The notes beneath the pieces were generated by a model. It was not told where the DNA came from, ran no database searches, and worked only from the letters and a program-made list of their open reading frames with translations. Positions 12,173 to 22,488 of a stretch of DNA of 64,000 bases are shown here, piece after piece. The translations under genes and the position numbers were made by a program. The number at the start of each line of letters is the position of its first letter. The first letter of the stretch is position 1. Origin of the DNA: Blattamonas nauphoetae (taxonomy: Eukaryota; Preaxostyla; Oxymonadida); assembly GCA_033064195.1 (NCBI GenBank), contig JARBJD010000133.1, forward strand, positions 1-64,000. Direction: 5' to 3'.

Positions 12173-14098
12173 ATGGCTAGACCATTTTTGAGTTCAAAAC
12201 AAATTGATCAAATAGTGAAGAAACTCCTGGACAATACGTTCCATTCCGAGACTAAAATATTCACAGTCACACTTACGTTTTCCCAAATTCTACCAACCTA
12301 TCATGTCAAAGATTCAAATGGACAATACGACGCAAATGATGAGACATACTTCAATGACTGGCTGAATGGAGAATTACCTCCTGATTTAAACATTGCTGAT
12401 GGAAAAATAGTTGTTCAAAGATTTGTGAAACAATTCACCGGATGGATCCTTAGTAGCAACGATGCAAGACAAGCATACAGAGCATATCAACAGTATTTTC
12501 AGGAAGCACAGAATAGTCATTTTAATCAACCACCAGCCATCGTAATTCCGACACAACTTCCACAACCAATTGCTATTGAACCTCCGGAATCTCCAATCAT
12601 TCCTGGACAGAAGAGAAACCCGACATCAATTGGTTCAGAATATGAATTCCCAATGAAAGAGATGAGGTTTGAAGATGATGATCCACTGATCCCCAAGTCA
12701 CCAGATCCACAAACAATTGTGAAGATTGACAAAGGTTTTGTGCCATATGTGAGAGAGATCAACAATGTCGACCCAACGACAAGGCAAGTGCTGGGAATGT
12801 TGGAACGAGTGAAAGGCTATTTTGACCATCAACAGAAGGACAATTCAGAGGAGGAACAAATCAAAGCAGAGAATTCAATGATGGACAATCAACAGAAAAT
12901 GGAACACTTCATTGACAAACAGATTGTTGAATCAAAGAAACTGAATCGAAACATGTTTATTCTTTCACACGTAAGCAGAACTCTCGGAAATGACGAAACT
13001 GAGTTCATTTTAGCACATCCTAAACAAATCCCATTTGGTGGAAGATCATTTCAGGAATGGTACGATGAATATGTTCACCGATGGGATTCTACACATCCTC
13101 GGAAAATAAGGAGGGAACAAGGAGGTGACACATTGATGATTGATCAACCAACAATTCCGAGAACAACCGAGAAAATCCAGTATCCGTTTCGATCAAAGAT
13201 GCAATTTATGTCCAAAGACATCACTGGAGATCCACATCCGACATCAGACAGAAAGATTCCACAGAAGTGTGACAGACCTTACTTCTCTCCCAAGTTTGGA
13301 TCATGGGAAATTGATCTTGTATTTATCCAATCACCAACGTCGAAAACAGTTCTTCAGATTTATCTATTCGCAATTAACATCAACACCAAATACCTTGTTG
13401 TAATTCCTGTATTGGATAAATCGTGGGTCAAAGTCAAGACTGCCATCAATGATCTGATTAATCATCGTGGAGTTCATGTCAACAACATTCGTGGTGACGG
13501 AGAAGCAGCATGGACAAGTGGAGTAGCAGAAAAGTTCTTTAGAAAGCAAAAGGTCAGTACATATTTCACAAGCTCACCATTCACAAATCATAATCGAATT
13601 GTCGATCGAGTGATCAGAACAATCAGAGATGGATTCCAAGACAATGCGACACAGATGGCAAATCATTCATTGATGAATCAGATGGTGGAATACTACAATA
13701 TGACTCCACATCGAGCATACTGGAACAAGTTCACTCCACAGCAAGCACAAAACAATCGAGAGATTGAAGCACTGTATATCTCCAGTTGTGAAGAGCAATT
13801 GAAGAACATTCAACGACAGCAGACTACACAACTGCTTTGGAGATACAAACCAGGAAACATTCTGTTGATTCACCTTGACTTGAACAAGACTGTTGCTAAG
13901 TTTCAGAAGAAGCGAAGACAGTTTCAGTTTGTTGGACAGTTCATTGAGTACAAACACGGAAATGTTGTAGCTAAACTTCTGAATGGTCTCACGTGTCTAC
14001 CAAAAATAGTGTACGTTCCAATTCAACACACAAAGTTCCATGCAGACTCAATTGACAAGTTAACTCCTGAGTTCATAGCTGAGTTCAATTTGGTTTAA
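12173..14098 (+). CDS. Retrovirus-type integrase of Polinton copy 1
   Basis: A 641-residue protein that would insert element DNA into the host chromosome. The N-terminal third is low in recognisable features, with a Pro/Glu-rich linker near residues 120-170 and a coiled segment near 205-260. The RVE (RNase H-like) core runs from about 365 to 510, with acidic positions in WEIDLVF and RGDGEAAW and an HNRIVDR helix. The C-terminal region after about 570 (PGNILLIHLDL ... FVGQFIEYK) is rich in beta strands, as in the chromodomain/SH3-like tails of Polinton and Ty3-type integrases. The gene follows the polymerase with a 23-base gap that contains its T-rich box. Confidence 0.85.
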   Translation: MARPFLSSKQIDQIVKKLLDNTFHSETKIFTVTLTFSQILPTYHVKDSNGQYDANDETYFNDWLNGELPPDLNIADGKIVVQRFVKQFTGWILSSNDARQAYRAYQQYFQEAQNSHFNQPPAIVIPTQLPQPIAIEPPESPIIPGQKRNPTSIGSEYEFPMKEMRFEDDDPLIPKSPDPQTIVKIDKGFVPYVREINNVDPTTRQVLGMLERVKGYFDHQQKDNSEEEQIKAENSMMDNQQKMEHFIDKQIVESKKLNRNMFILSHVSRTLGNDETEFILAHPKQIPFGGRSFQEWYDEYVHRWDSTHPRKIRREQGGDTLMIDQPTIPRTTEKIQYPFRSKMQFMSKDITGDPHPTSDRKIPQKCDRPYFSPKFGSWEIDLVFIQSPTSKTVLQIYLFAININTKYLVVIPVLDKSWVKVKTAINDLINHRGVHVNNIRGDGEAAWTSGVAEKFFRKQKVSTYFTSSPFTNHNRIVDRVIRTIRDGFQDNATQMANHSLMNQMVEYYNMTPHRAYWNKFTPQQAQNNREIEALYISSCEEQLKNIQRQQTTQLLWRYKPGNILLIHLDLNKTVAKFQKKRRQFQFVGQFIEYKHGNVVAKLLNGLTCLPKIVYVPIQHTKFHADSIDKLTPEFIAEFNLV

Positions 14099-14133
14099 AT
14101 CAAAACTGTTTTGAATATTTTTATTCCATTGAA

Positions 14134-14484
14134 ATGTCATCACTGAAAATTTTAGAACCGTTTGATCCTGAACAGAAATGTTTTGAAAACATCTATGACT
14201 TTCAGAGACATTTGGAAAAGAACAGAGAAGAACTGAATAAATTCAAAACTCAGAAACTGAATCGGCTGATCAGAATTGATGGATACAGAATCACAAAAAT
14301 AAGAGGTGAGATAGCACTAAGGAAATCAAGTACAGAGAACAACGGTGAATCATCGATTGATCAAAGACTTTCAGACATTGAAGAATCAATTCGAACTTTA
14401 ACAGATACTCTCAGCATGAGACTTCGAAGTCTTGACGAGACCATCAACAACCTCATCCAAGAGTTAACGGACAGTTCGGTTTAA
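14134..14484 (+). CDS. Small coiled-coil protein of the Polinton
   Basis: A 116-residue protein of unknown role. It is highly charged, and the C-terminal half (SIDQRLSDIEESIRTLTDTL onward) has regular heptads, suggesting a trimeric or dimeric coiled coil. A box GAATATTTTTATTCC lies just before the ATG. Its end overlaps the end of the convergent ATPase gene by about 20 bases. No counterpart is seen in copy 2. It could be a virion or scaffold component by position only. Confidence 0.6.
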   Translation: MSSLKILEPFDPEQKCFENIYDFQRHLEKNREELNKFKTQKLNRLIRIDGYRITKIRGEIALRKSSTENNGESSIDQRLSDIEESIRTLTDTLSMRLRSLDETINNLIQELTDSSV

Positions 14485-15375
14485 ACCTTCTTTGTTTATC
14501 TCAGTCAGTGATACTCCATCTGTATTGTATCGAAGAATGACTGCTTCACATTTTTGTTTTCGTTGGTAGACATTCCAGAATTGTCGAATGTCAATCGGTG
14601 AGTTCAACTGAGGATAGACTCGACTGATTCGTTCTTTGTTGAATCCTCCAAAGATCCACATTGAATCAATGTTTGACTTCATGTCTGCTGACAAACTGAA
14701 GAGCTCATGCATCGTCAGAATGAATGTGAACTTTGGTTGTCGATTCTCTAGTAATAAGTCCATCATTGTCATTCTATTTTTGGATGTTCTACGTTCCCCA
14801 AGAATTCTGCGACAGTCATCCAAGAGGATAATCGTTTGGAGATTCTTCACTGAGAAATCATCAATGTATAGTGAGTCAAAGAGATCCTCTCGACACTCAT
14901 CAGTAATGCGATCTTGCCACTGGTTGTCTATGATCTCTTCATAGGCTGCTTTTGATTCAGAGAGTTCCAACAGAAACGGTAGTGCATCTTCATATTTGAC
15001 TTTCACATAAGGTACGTTCAGTATTGGTTTGAATTTGTCGAAGGTTGGATCAATGTTCTTATCAGTGACGAAGACAAACAAATGGAATAGTTCATTCCGA
15101 ACTTGAACATTCTGGAGCTTGGCAACCTCTCGAAGAGCATTGAATGTTTTTCCACTTCCTCTGTTACCAACGAGGACATTAACACTGTTGCGATTGAAAT
15201 TTAGGTCGGGATGAATCTGTGATTGAACTTCATGAGAAACATTCCTACTAGATGCTTCACTCAGTTTTGCATTCACATATGCTGTAAGAGAAGAGGGTTC
15301 CACCCTCCGCGAAACCAAAGGTTTTGTTGTTGAAGATACGGGCTGTGCCCTCAGAATGGAATTCGTTCTTTTCAT
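14464..15375 (-). CDS. Packaging ATPase (FtsK/HerA type), Polinton copy 1
   Basis: A 303-residue ATPase expected to pump element DNA into capsids. Walker A is VLVGNRGSGKTFNALRE near residue 65-80. Walker B is TIILLDDCRR near 180, followed by an arginine-rich ERRTSKNR and a sensor-like FTFILTMHELFSLS block near 215. The fold and length suit the A32/FtsK-like ATPases of Polintons and related viruses. The start is the ATG at 15375. The gene is divergent from the next gene, the roughly 60-base gap holding T-rich boxes for both directions. A nearly identical gene exists in copy 2. Confidence 0.85.
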   Translation of the reverse strand: MKRTNSILRAQPVSSTTKPLVSRRVEPSSLTAYVNAKLSEASSRNVSHEVQSQIHPDLNFNRNSVNVLVGNRGSGKTFNALREVAKLQNVQVRNELFHLFVFVTDKNIDPTFDKFKPILNVPYVKVKYEDALPFLLELSESKAAYEEIIDNQWQDRITDECREDLFDSLYIDDFSVKNLQTIILLDDCRRILGERRTSKNRMTMMDLLLENRQPKFTFILTMHELFSLSADMKSNIDSMWIFGGFNKERISRVYPQLNSPIDIRQFWNVYQRKQKCEAVILRYNTDGVSLTEINKEGLNRTVR

Positions 15376-15411
15376 TTATGATTTCTCTCGAATTAAAATA
15401 TAGTTTTGGAT

Positions 15412-15436
15412 TTTTTATTTTGTATGAAATACACAG
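15412..15436 (+). promoter_or_regulatory. T-rich box in the divergent ATPase intergenic gap
   Basis: GGATTTTTTATTTTGTATGAA precedes the ATG at 15437 by a few bases. The same block, base for base, lies before the homologous gene in copy 2 (about 32752-32776). Confidence 0.6.
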
Positions 15437-16392
15437 ATGTCGCAAAAGATAAAGTTCAATCCACCACAAAGAAAAGCACAGGCGAAGAAACCAAAAAATA
15501 GATATGATCAGGGGGCTTTGGATGCAATAAAAAGAATCTATGCTGATGATGACATTCGCACTAAATTCAATTCTGCACTCAGTAGTGTTCCATCAGCTTT
15601 GGAATACATTGAAAGGACTGGACAAAATTGGACGGTTCAGATGGAAAAACATGGAAAAGTTCCTGATGTGATGGTCTACGACAAAGACAATGGAGATCTG
15701 GTTGCAGCGAATGGTTTCATGCTTGCATCGTACAACAGTCGACCTGTCGTCGAGACATACTATTCAATGAATCCAACACCAGATATGCGAAGACAAACTC
15801 CATACTCATCATTTCGTCAAGATCATGGAAGAAGAATCAAAGCTGCACACAACAACTTCCTCAAAACTGGAACATACGATTTACCAGGAAACTATCGTGA
15901 AGTCAACTACCAAGAAATGCAAGCACAACGATCACAACAACCTTATGCAATAATGAAGAAAGCAGTTGGTGAATTCATGAATGATACTTTGAAGGTGTAT
16001 CGGGCAAGTCGAGATCAACCAGCAGATCTCAGCAAAATGTGTTGGACAATATGGTTTTCAATTCCATTCAATCCAAGATTGCATCAAAGATGTGGGATCA
16101 GTGGCTTGAAGACTATGTTGAAGGTTTCATCAGTTCAAATCCAGATCATCAGAGGACGAAAGCAAGAAAAGCGTTTAAGGAACAAATTCATCCCCAGTTC
16201 CTCGAAATCATCACAAAAACAGAAGATTTGCAAACTTTCCTTGGTCGTTATTCAGCAAACATCTCAACATTTGTGAACGAACAGACAACTGCAGCGTACC
16301 GAACAAGAACGGGAGATATCGGTAGATTCCAAACAGGACATATGTCTGAATATGCTCGATTCGCACACTTGGAGAAAGATATGAGTGATTAA
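15437..16392 (+). pseudogene. Conserved Polinton protein of unknown function
   Basis: A Lys/Arg/Gln-rich N-terminus (QKIKFNPPQRKAQAKKPKNR) suggests nucleic-acid or capsid-lumen contact. A middle part with GQNWTVQMEKHGKVPDVMVY and a conserved AANGFMLASYNSR block follows, then a Gln-rich segment and a helical C-terminal region ending AHLEKDMSD. It lies between the packaging ATPase and the capsid genes and is conserved in copy 2, so it is probably a core virion or maturation protein. It shows no Cys-protease motifs, so I do not call it the adenain-like protease. The copy looks broken. Confidence 0.6.
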
Positions 16393-16429
16393 AAACATAA
16401 ATATATATTTTTTATTTTTATAGAAAGTG

Positions 16430-17017
16430 ATGCAGCCAATTCTAAGTTGTCAATTTACGAAACACACAAGTTCTTCTTCAGTTCCAACGTCAATCACCAA
16501 CAATGTGATCATCGAGAATAAAGGATCAACTTCTGGAAGATCAAAGTTTGAAGATCGCAATGAACAAGGGGCAAATGTTGAACTAGACAATGTTCCAGGG
16601 ACGTACGATCCACCGCCACTTGAGATCTATCCATCAGCACCAATCCAAAGTCGTTCAATTCCACTGCGAGAATACACCTCCAATATAGCAGCATTCAAAG
16701 ATCAACTGCTGTTGGTGTACAAGAATGCTTTCGCTTGTGAGAAGAAACTCTTGAATAACCTGATTGAACCATCGAAGAAACTGATCACAAACCAAAGTGA
16801 TTTATGTCCACTGATTGCGACACTCACTGGGATCAACGATGTGGTGATTGAGTTGGATGACCTGTCTGACAAGTGTCTATGTCTGAATAAACTCCCAATC
16901 TTTCGAACCATTTTCAAGATCCTTGTTGGTGGCAAAGACATGAGCATTGCCTTCAACGAAGCATACAACACTATACTCAATTATGGAATTTCATTGACAA
17001 AGGCAATTCCTCGTTAG
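16430..17017 (+). CDS. Conserved helical Polinton protein
   Basis: A protein of about 195 residues. The N-terminal third is variable and Ser/Thr/Asn-rich, the middle has a Pro-rich PPPLEIYPSAPIQSRSIPL segment, and the C-terminal 110 residues are helical and nearly identical in copy 2 (LLLVYKNAFACEKKLLNNLI onward). I do not recognise a family. A start at the ATG at 16430 follows TTTTTTATTTTTATAGAAAGTG. Position beside the capsid genes suggests a minor structural protein. Confidence 0.6.
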   Translation: MQPILSCQFTKHTSSSSVPTSITNNVIIENKGSTSGRSKFEDRNEQGANVELDNVPGTYDPPPLEIYPSAPIQSRSIPLREYTSNIAAFKDQLLLVYKNAFACEKKLLNNLIEPSKKLITNQSDLCPLIATLTGINDVVIELDDLSDKCLCLNKLPIFRTIFKILVGGKDMSIAFNEAYNTILNYGISLTKAIPR

Positions 17018-17032
17018 AAAAATTAATGAATT

Positions 17033-17053
17033 GTATTTTTTATTTTTACATAA
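17033..17053 (+). promoter_or_regulatory. T-rich box before a small MAPG protein gene
   Basis: TGTATTTTTTATTTTTACATAA immediately before ATG. The same sequence precedes the homologous gene in copy 2. Confidence 0.65.
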
Positions 17054-17401
17054 ATGGCACCAGGAAGTTTCAACAAACTCAAAAATATTGGCAAACAGTT
17101 CTTTCAATTCATCAAACCTCTAGCTCCATCACTGCTTCAGGTTGGAGGTGGTTTACTCTCACAGACGAACAACAAGTTTGGACAAACAGCAGGAGGAATA
17201 CTCAGTGGTCTCGGAGGAATGATGGATGTATACCAGCAGAACAAGGCAATCAATCGAGCACAACAACAACAGATGATTGTCTCGCCAGAGGCTTCGAACC
17301 CTCACAGGGTGAGAGATTATGAACCACCACGAAATGCTCGGTATGTTAATGATGACATGCCCCAGTCGTCAAATTCCAAAATTCAATTCAAAGGATTATA
17401 A
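17054..17401 (+). CDS. Small MAPG-type virion-like protein 1
   Basis: A 115-residue protein starting MAPGSFNKLKNIGKQFFQ, with an amphipathic N-terminal helix, then a Gly/Leu-rich segment (LLQVGGGLLSQTNNKFGQ ... GGILSGLGGMMDVYQQ) able to lie on or in membranes. It ends in a short charged tail. Layout resembles small membrane-active capsid proteins such as adenovirus pVI, but that is analogy only. It is tandem with a second MAPG protein, and both are conserved in copy 2. Confidence 0.65.
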   Translation: MAPGSFNKLKNIGKQFFQFIKPLAPSLLQVGGGLLSQTNNKFGQTAGGILSGLGGMMDVYQQNKAINRAQQQQMIVSPEASNPHRVRDYEPPRNARYVNDDMPQSSNSKIQFKGL

Positions 17402-17416
17402 GTTGTTTATGTTCTA

Positions 17417-17435
17417 GTTTTTTATTTTTACATAA
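17417..17435 (+). promoter_or_regulatory. T-rich box before the second MAPG gene
   Basis: GTTTTTTATTTTTACATAA ends right at the ATG at 17436. Confidence 0.65.
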
Positions 17436-17738
17436 ATGGCACCAGGTTGGTTATCAAAATTAGCAGCAGTCGGAAAAAACATACTCAGAGTTGGAGCTCC
17501 ATTTCTGAATCTCATTCCCTTCGTTGGACCACTGATTTCGAAGGTTGCACAGACAGGTGTTGAGATGATTCCAGATGTGAAGTCGGATCAGCAAATCCAT
17601 GCAGAAAAGATGGCACAATATGAGCAAGCAATCAATGAAGGAAATACACCAGTTGCACACAAACTCAGAGGAGAAATACTGAAGCTAGAAGAAAAGCTGA
17701 AGCCGAAAGCGAAGAAGAAGAAACTGAAAAAGAAATAA
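17436..17738 (+). CDS. Small MAPG-type virion-like protein 2
   Basis: A 100-residue protein starting MAPGWLSKLAAVGKNILR. An amphipathic helix and a hydrophobic stretch (APFLNLIPFVGPLISKVAQ, residues 22-40) come first, then an acidic/helical middle and a C-terminal run of lysines (KPKAKKKKLKKK) that could bind DNA. The hydrophobic front plus basic tail suits a capsid-lumen or membrane-lytic role, which is inference. It shares its first residues with the preceding gene, so the pair may be an old tandem duplication. Confidence 0.65.
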   Translation: MAPGWLSKLAAVGKNILRVGAPFLNLIPFVGPLISKVAQTGVEMIPDVKSDQQIHAEKMAQYEQAINEGNTPVAHKLRGEILKLEEKLKPKAKKKKLKKK

Positions 17739-17746
17739 GCATTCTT

Positions 17747-17766
17747 GTTTTTTTATTTTTGATAAA
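17747..17766 (+). promoter_or_regulatory. T-rich box before the major capsid gene
   Basis: GTTTTTTTATTTTTGATAAA runs straight into the ATG at 17767. An equivalent box precedes the homologue at 35062. It is the clearest example of the shared promoter-like motif. Confidence 0.65.
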
Positions 17767-19650
17767 ATGAACTCACATATAACACATCTGACAAACAAAA
17801 GAACTGGAGCATCATCATTGACTGGAAATACAACTGGATCAATCAAGTACACTCGAGATGATATTGGTCAAATACAACAACAACTCATGTCTGAACATCA
17901 CATTAATTATCTTCTGAATGATGGAGCACATAGTACTTCCATTCAAGAATTGAAACCATCTGAGAATTCACGCTTCTACAAAGGACAGGAAATAATCATT
18001 CCGTTGACTGGAAATCAAGACATTTGTCAAATCGATGATTCCTTCATTACTTTCACAATGACAGCGACATTGAAAGTCAACAACTGGAAACAAACTGCAG
18101 GTAAAATTGGCTCGTACATGAATGAAAGGATATTCATCTTCGTTGGACTCAAACATTCGGCATCAATCTTTCGTGACCTTACTGTTCTTCACAACAATCA
18201 GAGAATAATCAGCACAACAACCAATGACGTATCAATGGAGTCTCACATCTACAATATGATCAAGCCAAAGAGTCAATTGGAGAATCGTAAACATTGTCAC
18301 ACACCTTGGCAAAATGCTTGGAATCATGATGAATCGGTTGCTGGTGTTTATATTCCCTTATCAGACTGCACAACAACGTCTGGAACTGGTGTCTTCAAAG
18401 ACACTATTGATGTCCCAATTCGTGTGTCAATCAATCTTGAAGATCTTCTCATTTTCTCTGGAATGACTGACTATCCTCGGTGTCTCTTCGGAGATCTGAA
18501 ATTGAGTGTCCACATAAATGAAGATGCATTCGTGTGTTGTCCAGTGAATCCTGAACTGACTTTGAAAAATACACTCTCGTTATTGATCAGTGAATATACA
18601 TCAAAGTTACCTCCCATCCGAGATTCACTTGTTTATTGTAATCGTGATCGTCCAACCTTCCTTCCATATCTCGTCCCCCCATGTACAAAGAACTTCGTTC
18701 AAATCGGTCAATCATTTAAGATCATGGCAGTAAAACAAGATTGTGTATATACACATCCGACTGGTATTACCTCGGAACCTTCCCCTGATGAACAATACAT
18801 TTCTCTCAACATTATGGATTATCGCATTGATGATGTGTATTGCATGAGTGCTGGATACAAAATGAAAGAAATCGCGAAAGAGAATCTGAAGAAAATGTAT
18901 CAGGATCGTCCTGGAACAATTCCAGCTGAAAAGATCTCATTCTATCCATTTCAGAAGACACCAACGGCAACAGGAATTGATTGTACTCAGCAAATGGTTC
19001 TCGTTAATGCCAAGGATATCATGCTTCTCTTCCGTCACTATGATAATGAAGTCACATGTTTCCATAATCCAATGCAGAAGAATATCCAAGTGAATCTCCT
19101 CAACAAATACTATCCAGAACAACCGACTACAACTATTGGAGCTCGTTTCTATCAGTTTGCATTGTCGACTCTCAATCTTGATTCATACCTTACTGTTCCA
19201 GATGATTTGGAGCGATCACTTACAGATTCACTCGTTGAAGAGAAACTCACTGGTGATCAGAATTATCCAAATGAAACAATGACAAGAGTAAGACCAATTC
19301 ATGACAATTCTGACTTCCTATTGTGCTTCTCAACCCAGAGAAGTGGTTGCCCAACAAACTGTAATGATTCGATCAGTTCCAGAGGTCAGAATGTTCCAGT
19401 CACTTTGAGATCTCAGCCAATATATCAAGGAGTGATTGACACGTACTATAATGTTCTAAATCCAAGTCAGCAAATTGATAAAAGCGATGGTTTTATGACA
19501 AAATTTACACATCCTCCTGCACCCATTTTAGCAACAACTGCAACAACTTGGTGGGTATTCCGATACAGCAATGGTGAACCGAAAGTTGAGTACTATCCAA
19601 ATCACACACTGAAAGCGTTACACAAGGAACTTGGAATACTGAAATCTTAA
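17767..19650 (+). CDS. Double-jelly-roll major capsid protein, Polinton copy 1
   Basis: A 627-residue protein that would form the hexon-like capsomers. The N-terminal domain has strand-rich motifs typical of the family (FYKGQEIIIPLTGNQDICQI near 75, a turn with NERIFIFVGLKHSASIFRD near 120 and HNNQRIISTT). The second domain contains RDSLVYCNRDRPTFLPYLVP near 285 and ends with a conserved FRYSNGEPKVEYYPNHTLK. A partner reading of the penton-type gene downstream ends in the same way (WIENGQPRVRY), supporting a shared capsid role. The reading frame looks whole. The assignment to major capsid comes from length, strand content and gene order. Confidence 0.75.
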   Translation: MNSHITHLTNKRTGASSLTGNTTGSIKYTRDDIGQIQQQLMSEHHINYLLNDGAHSTSIQELKPSENSRFYKGQEIIIPLTGNQDICQIDDSFITFTMTATLKVNNWKQTAGKIGSYMNERIFIFVGLKHSASIFRDLTVLHNNQRIISTTTNDVSMESHIYNMIKPKSQLENRKHCHTPWQNAWNHDESVAGVYIPLSDCTTTSGTGVFKDTIDVPIRVSINLEDLLIFSGMTDYPRCLFGDLKLSVHINEDAFVCCPVNPELTLKNTLSLLISEYTSKLPPIRDSLVYCNRDRPTFLPYLVPPCTKNFVQIGQSFKIMAVKQDCVYTHPTGITSEPSPDEQYISLNIMDYRIDDVYCMSAGYKMKEIAKENLKKMYQDRPGTIPAEKISFYPFQKTPTATGIDCTQQMVLVNAKDIMLLFRHYDNEVTCFHNPMQKNIQVNLLNKYYPEQPTTTIGARFYQFALSTLNLDSYLTVPDDLERSLTDSLVEEKLTGDQNYPNETMTRVRPIHDNSDFLLCFSTQRSGCPTNCNDSISSRGQNVPVTLRSQPIYQGVIDTYYNVLNPSQQIDKSDGFMTKFTHPPAPILATTATTWWVFRYSNGEPKVEYYPNHTLKALHKELGILKS

Positions 19651-19675
19651 AACAGGAAAAGAAAATCATGATATT

Positions 19676-19696
19676 GTATTTTTTATTTTTCTATAA
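19676..19696 (+). promoter_or_regulatory. T-rich box before the penton-type gene
   Basis: GTATTTTTTATTTTTCTATAA directly precedes the ATG at 19697. Confidence 0.65.
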
Positions 19697-19923
19697 ATGA
19701 GAAGTATCAGATCAAATCAATCAAAGCCAACATCGACATTAATTGAGCAAATCGAAGTGCAATCATACATGCCAAAACAGTGGGATTCCGAGCCGCACGT
19801 TTATTCTATTCAAGAAGTGCATCCAACAAATCCTCCCATGCCATGCAGAATTGGAGATGAAATTGAAGTTCCATTGTGCTACCCTCCTTCCAAAACCCGT
19901 CACTTTCCAAAACCCGTCACACT

Positions 19924-20646
19924 TTTGACGGGTCATCTTTTTGTTGTTTCCACCTCTCATTTTCATCTCAAAATTGTTTTTATTCAACTTTTTTTTGAAA
20001 TGAAATCAATTGAAAACAAATTGAGAAAAAGTCGGGATAGTAATACCTCCTTGTTCTGGTCAAGAATGAATCACTGAATTTTTTCTGGGTGATCCTTCTC
20101 GACCAGTTATCGTAAAGACCTCTCGTTTCACTTCAAATCGAATGTTTTGGTGGAATTGAAGCTTTCTGCCATTTTCATTCTTTTCTGAACAACTCTTAAT
20201 TCTCAACTTTTCCAAAACCTCGTGTTTTCGACAGTTTACACACAAATTTGGCATCTATCTTAACTTTTTGGAAGAAATTATCATTTGACCAAGAGGATGA
20301 TGCTCTCCGAATGATTTTTACAAAAATTTGTGACAAGTGAAGAAGTTGTAGTGACTGAAAGGTTGCATTTTGATCGTTGGGCGCAAAATGATGAAAAGAC
20401 GGAAATGTCTGTTGCTTAAAAAAGATTGAAAATGGCAGAAGCTTCAGATTCCACCGAGCATTTCGATTTGGTGAAAAACGGAAGATCTTGATAACTGTCG
20501 AGAAGAGATCTACAATAAGTCGGGTTGATCCTTGACAAGGCACAGAGGAAATCGCCTATCCGACTCAATTGTTTCAATGTTCATTCAAAAAGATGTGAAT
20601 CGTAATTTGGATAATGAAGGTGAAAACAACAAAATGACCCGTCAAA
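19924..20646. mobile_element. Small non-autonomous insertion with terminal inverted repeats
   Basis: About 720 bases with inverted ends beginning TTTGACGGGTCAT. The match continues, with small gaps, for about 30 bases (TTTGTTGTTTyCACCT). Just outside the left end the word CCAAAACCCGTCAC occurs twice and folds with the terminal GACGGG into a hairpin. No open frame of note lies inside. A target-site duplication was not found, so the superfamily is unknown and the true borders may be some 30 bases wider. Confidence 0.55.
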
Positions 20647-21905
20647 GAGATGTGTTCGGGAACACAGAAAAGTGAAGTGAAGGAAGGCTATGACGAGCAT
20701 GATGTGAGTTTGCGAAGAAGTCATTTGCGTATCGATCTCACAGTTACTGTTCCTTATTCCGAAACCAACGAGTGCATCTGGGCAATATGTTGGAATGTAT
20801 GGAATGTTCTACGGATTTAAATCATCATCAGATGCAATTCGAGATATGAGACTCGTCGACAGTCAAGGAAACATCATTGATAATACACTTCAGAATAATC
20901 ACATCCACGAATCGTTTCTGTATCACACTTTCAAGTCACATGAAGAGAAAAACAACATGAAGCATTGCTACAGTCTTTGGGAAAATGTTCAGAGAATGGA
21001 TCCAAGTGTGTGTGGATACTATCATTGTCCAGTCGATGCTGCCTCTTCAAACATCACATTTACAATTCCATTGGTCATTCCATTTGTGAATCTCCTACCA
21101 TTAAGTACTTTCGATCAGTATCCAAATTCCATCTTTGGCAATCTCCGATTGAGATTTCATTTAACAACTGATTCACTTGTGTATTGTCCTATTCGAGTTT
21201 CCACAATCGTAAGGAAAACACTTGAAAACAGTATCGATCAAAATCCAAGTAAATCGATATCAACTCTGTCCACTCAATCCCAAACAGAATTAATGTACGA
21301 TGGAGACTTCTCGACATTGACTCAAGAATTTACACAAATCGGGAATCCAGTTCAACGAATTCAATATTTTCAACCGGCATCATCAGGTACTGTGAAATAC
21401 ATCGCTACATCGCCAGACACTTCCACTGTTCTTTCTTCATCAGTGGATAAAGTCACTTCGATTTGCTATGGATATCAAATGACTGATGCAACAAAGCAAT
21501 CTCTCTTCAACACATATTCAAAGACTCTTTATGTTCTGAAAGCTGAAAGAATTGACACACAATCGTTCCAATCAAAAGCAAATGCCATGGGAGTCAGATC
21601 AAACATCAGTATCAAACTCAACAATCTCATGAATCTGATGTGCTTATTCACTGAAAGACCAAATGAATGTACAGTCTTCAGAAATCCTCAATATGTTGGT
21701 CAATTCGAAATGCTTGGATCCAACTTTCCAAATTTCCCAATGTCAACAATATCACCAGAGTTCTATCAAATGATGATGGTGAACGGAGATTTCATTGGAT
21801 GTTCTGCAACAGAAGAGTTTGAGAATTCAATTTGTTCCACTCGAGTATTTCACGACAGAGGAGCTGACTACAAGAGAACAAGACCAGTCACGGATGCGAC
21901 ATCAT

Positions 21906-22488
21906 CAGGGTTTATAGTTGTCTGACACTTTACACGAGAACGTGAGGTTAAAAGACCTCACCTCCCCATTTTGGAGGTGAGGTCTCCTGGTGTCCAAATT
22001 AGGACACTCAAATGTGAAAAAAGTGAGATCATCGACCACATCACGACTCTCCGACACCATTTCGCACCTTAAATTTCCTTCAATTTCACCGGACACAGTT
22101 GAATTTCTCTTTTTTTCGCAAAAAACACAGAAATTGTCACTTGATCCAGATGACATAAAAGTTGGTGGGTTGGATCAATTCTCAGTTTTTCCATCGAGTG
22201 ATCCAACGAGACTTTCAATTTGATTTTAGATGTGAAATGAGCTTCTCGAATCCATTTAATGAAAAAAAAGAGGAAATTTCTCCTTGATAGAGCTTATTGA
22301 GATAATCGAAGCGAAAAACAGCACCTCATTTTTTTCCACTATCCATCTCATATTTAGAAATTTTGTTCAATCTATAATCAATTTTTCATGAAATGAGAAT
22401 CCTCGTGAAAATTAAACCAAAAACATAAATTAGAATAGAGGTGAGGTCTTTTGAGGGTGAGTCAGGTGAGGACCCGATCCAAACCCTG
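21906..22488. mobile_element. hAT-like MITE inside the penton gene
   Basis: A 583-base insertion that begins CAGGGTTT and ends AAACCCTG, flanked by a perfect 8-base duplication GACATCAT (21898-21905 and 22489-22496). CAGGG ends and 8-base duplications are hAT hallmarks. Inside, AAAAGACCTCACCTC near the left end is matched by its inverse near 22438-22452, and the left copy also folds on itself (GACCTCACCTCC / GGAGGTGAGGTC). There is no transposase frame, so it must have moved with enzyme from elsewhere. Confidence 0.8.

Noticed and set aside
15437-16392. Adenain-like cysteine protease of the Polinton
   Set aside because: No His...Asp...Cys block of that family is visible; left as unknown.
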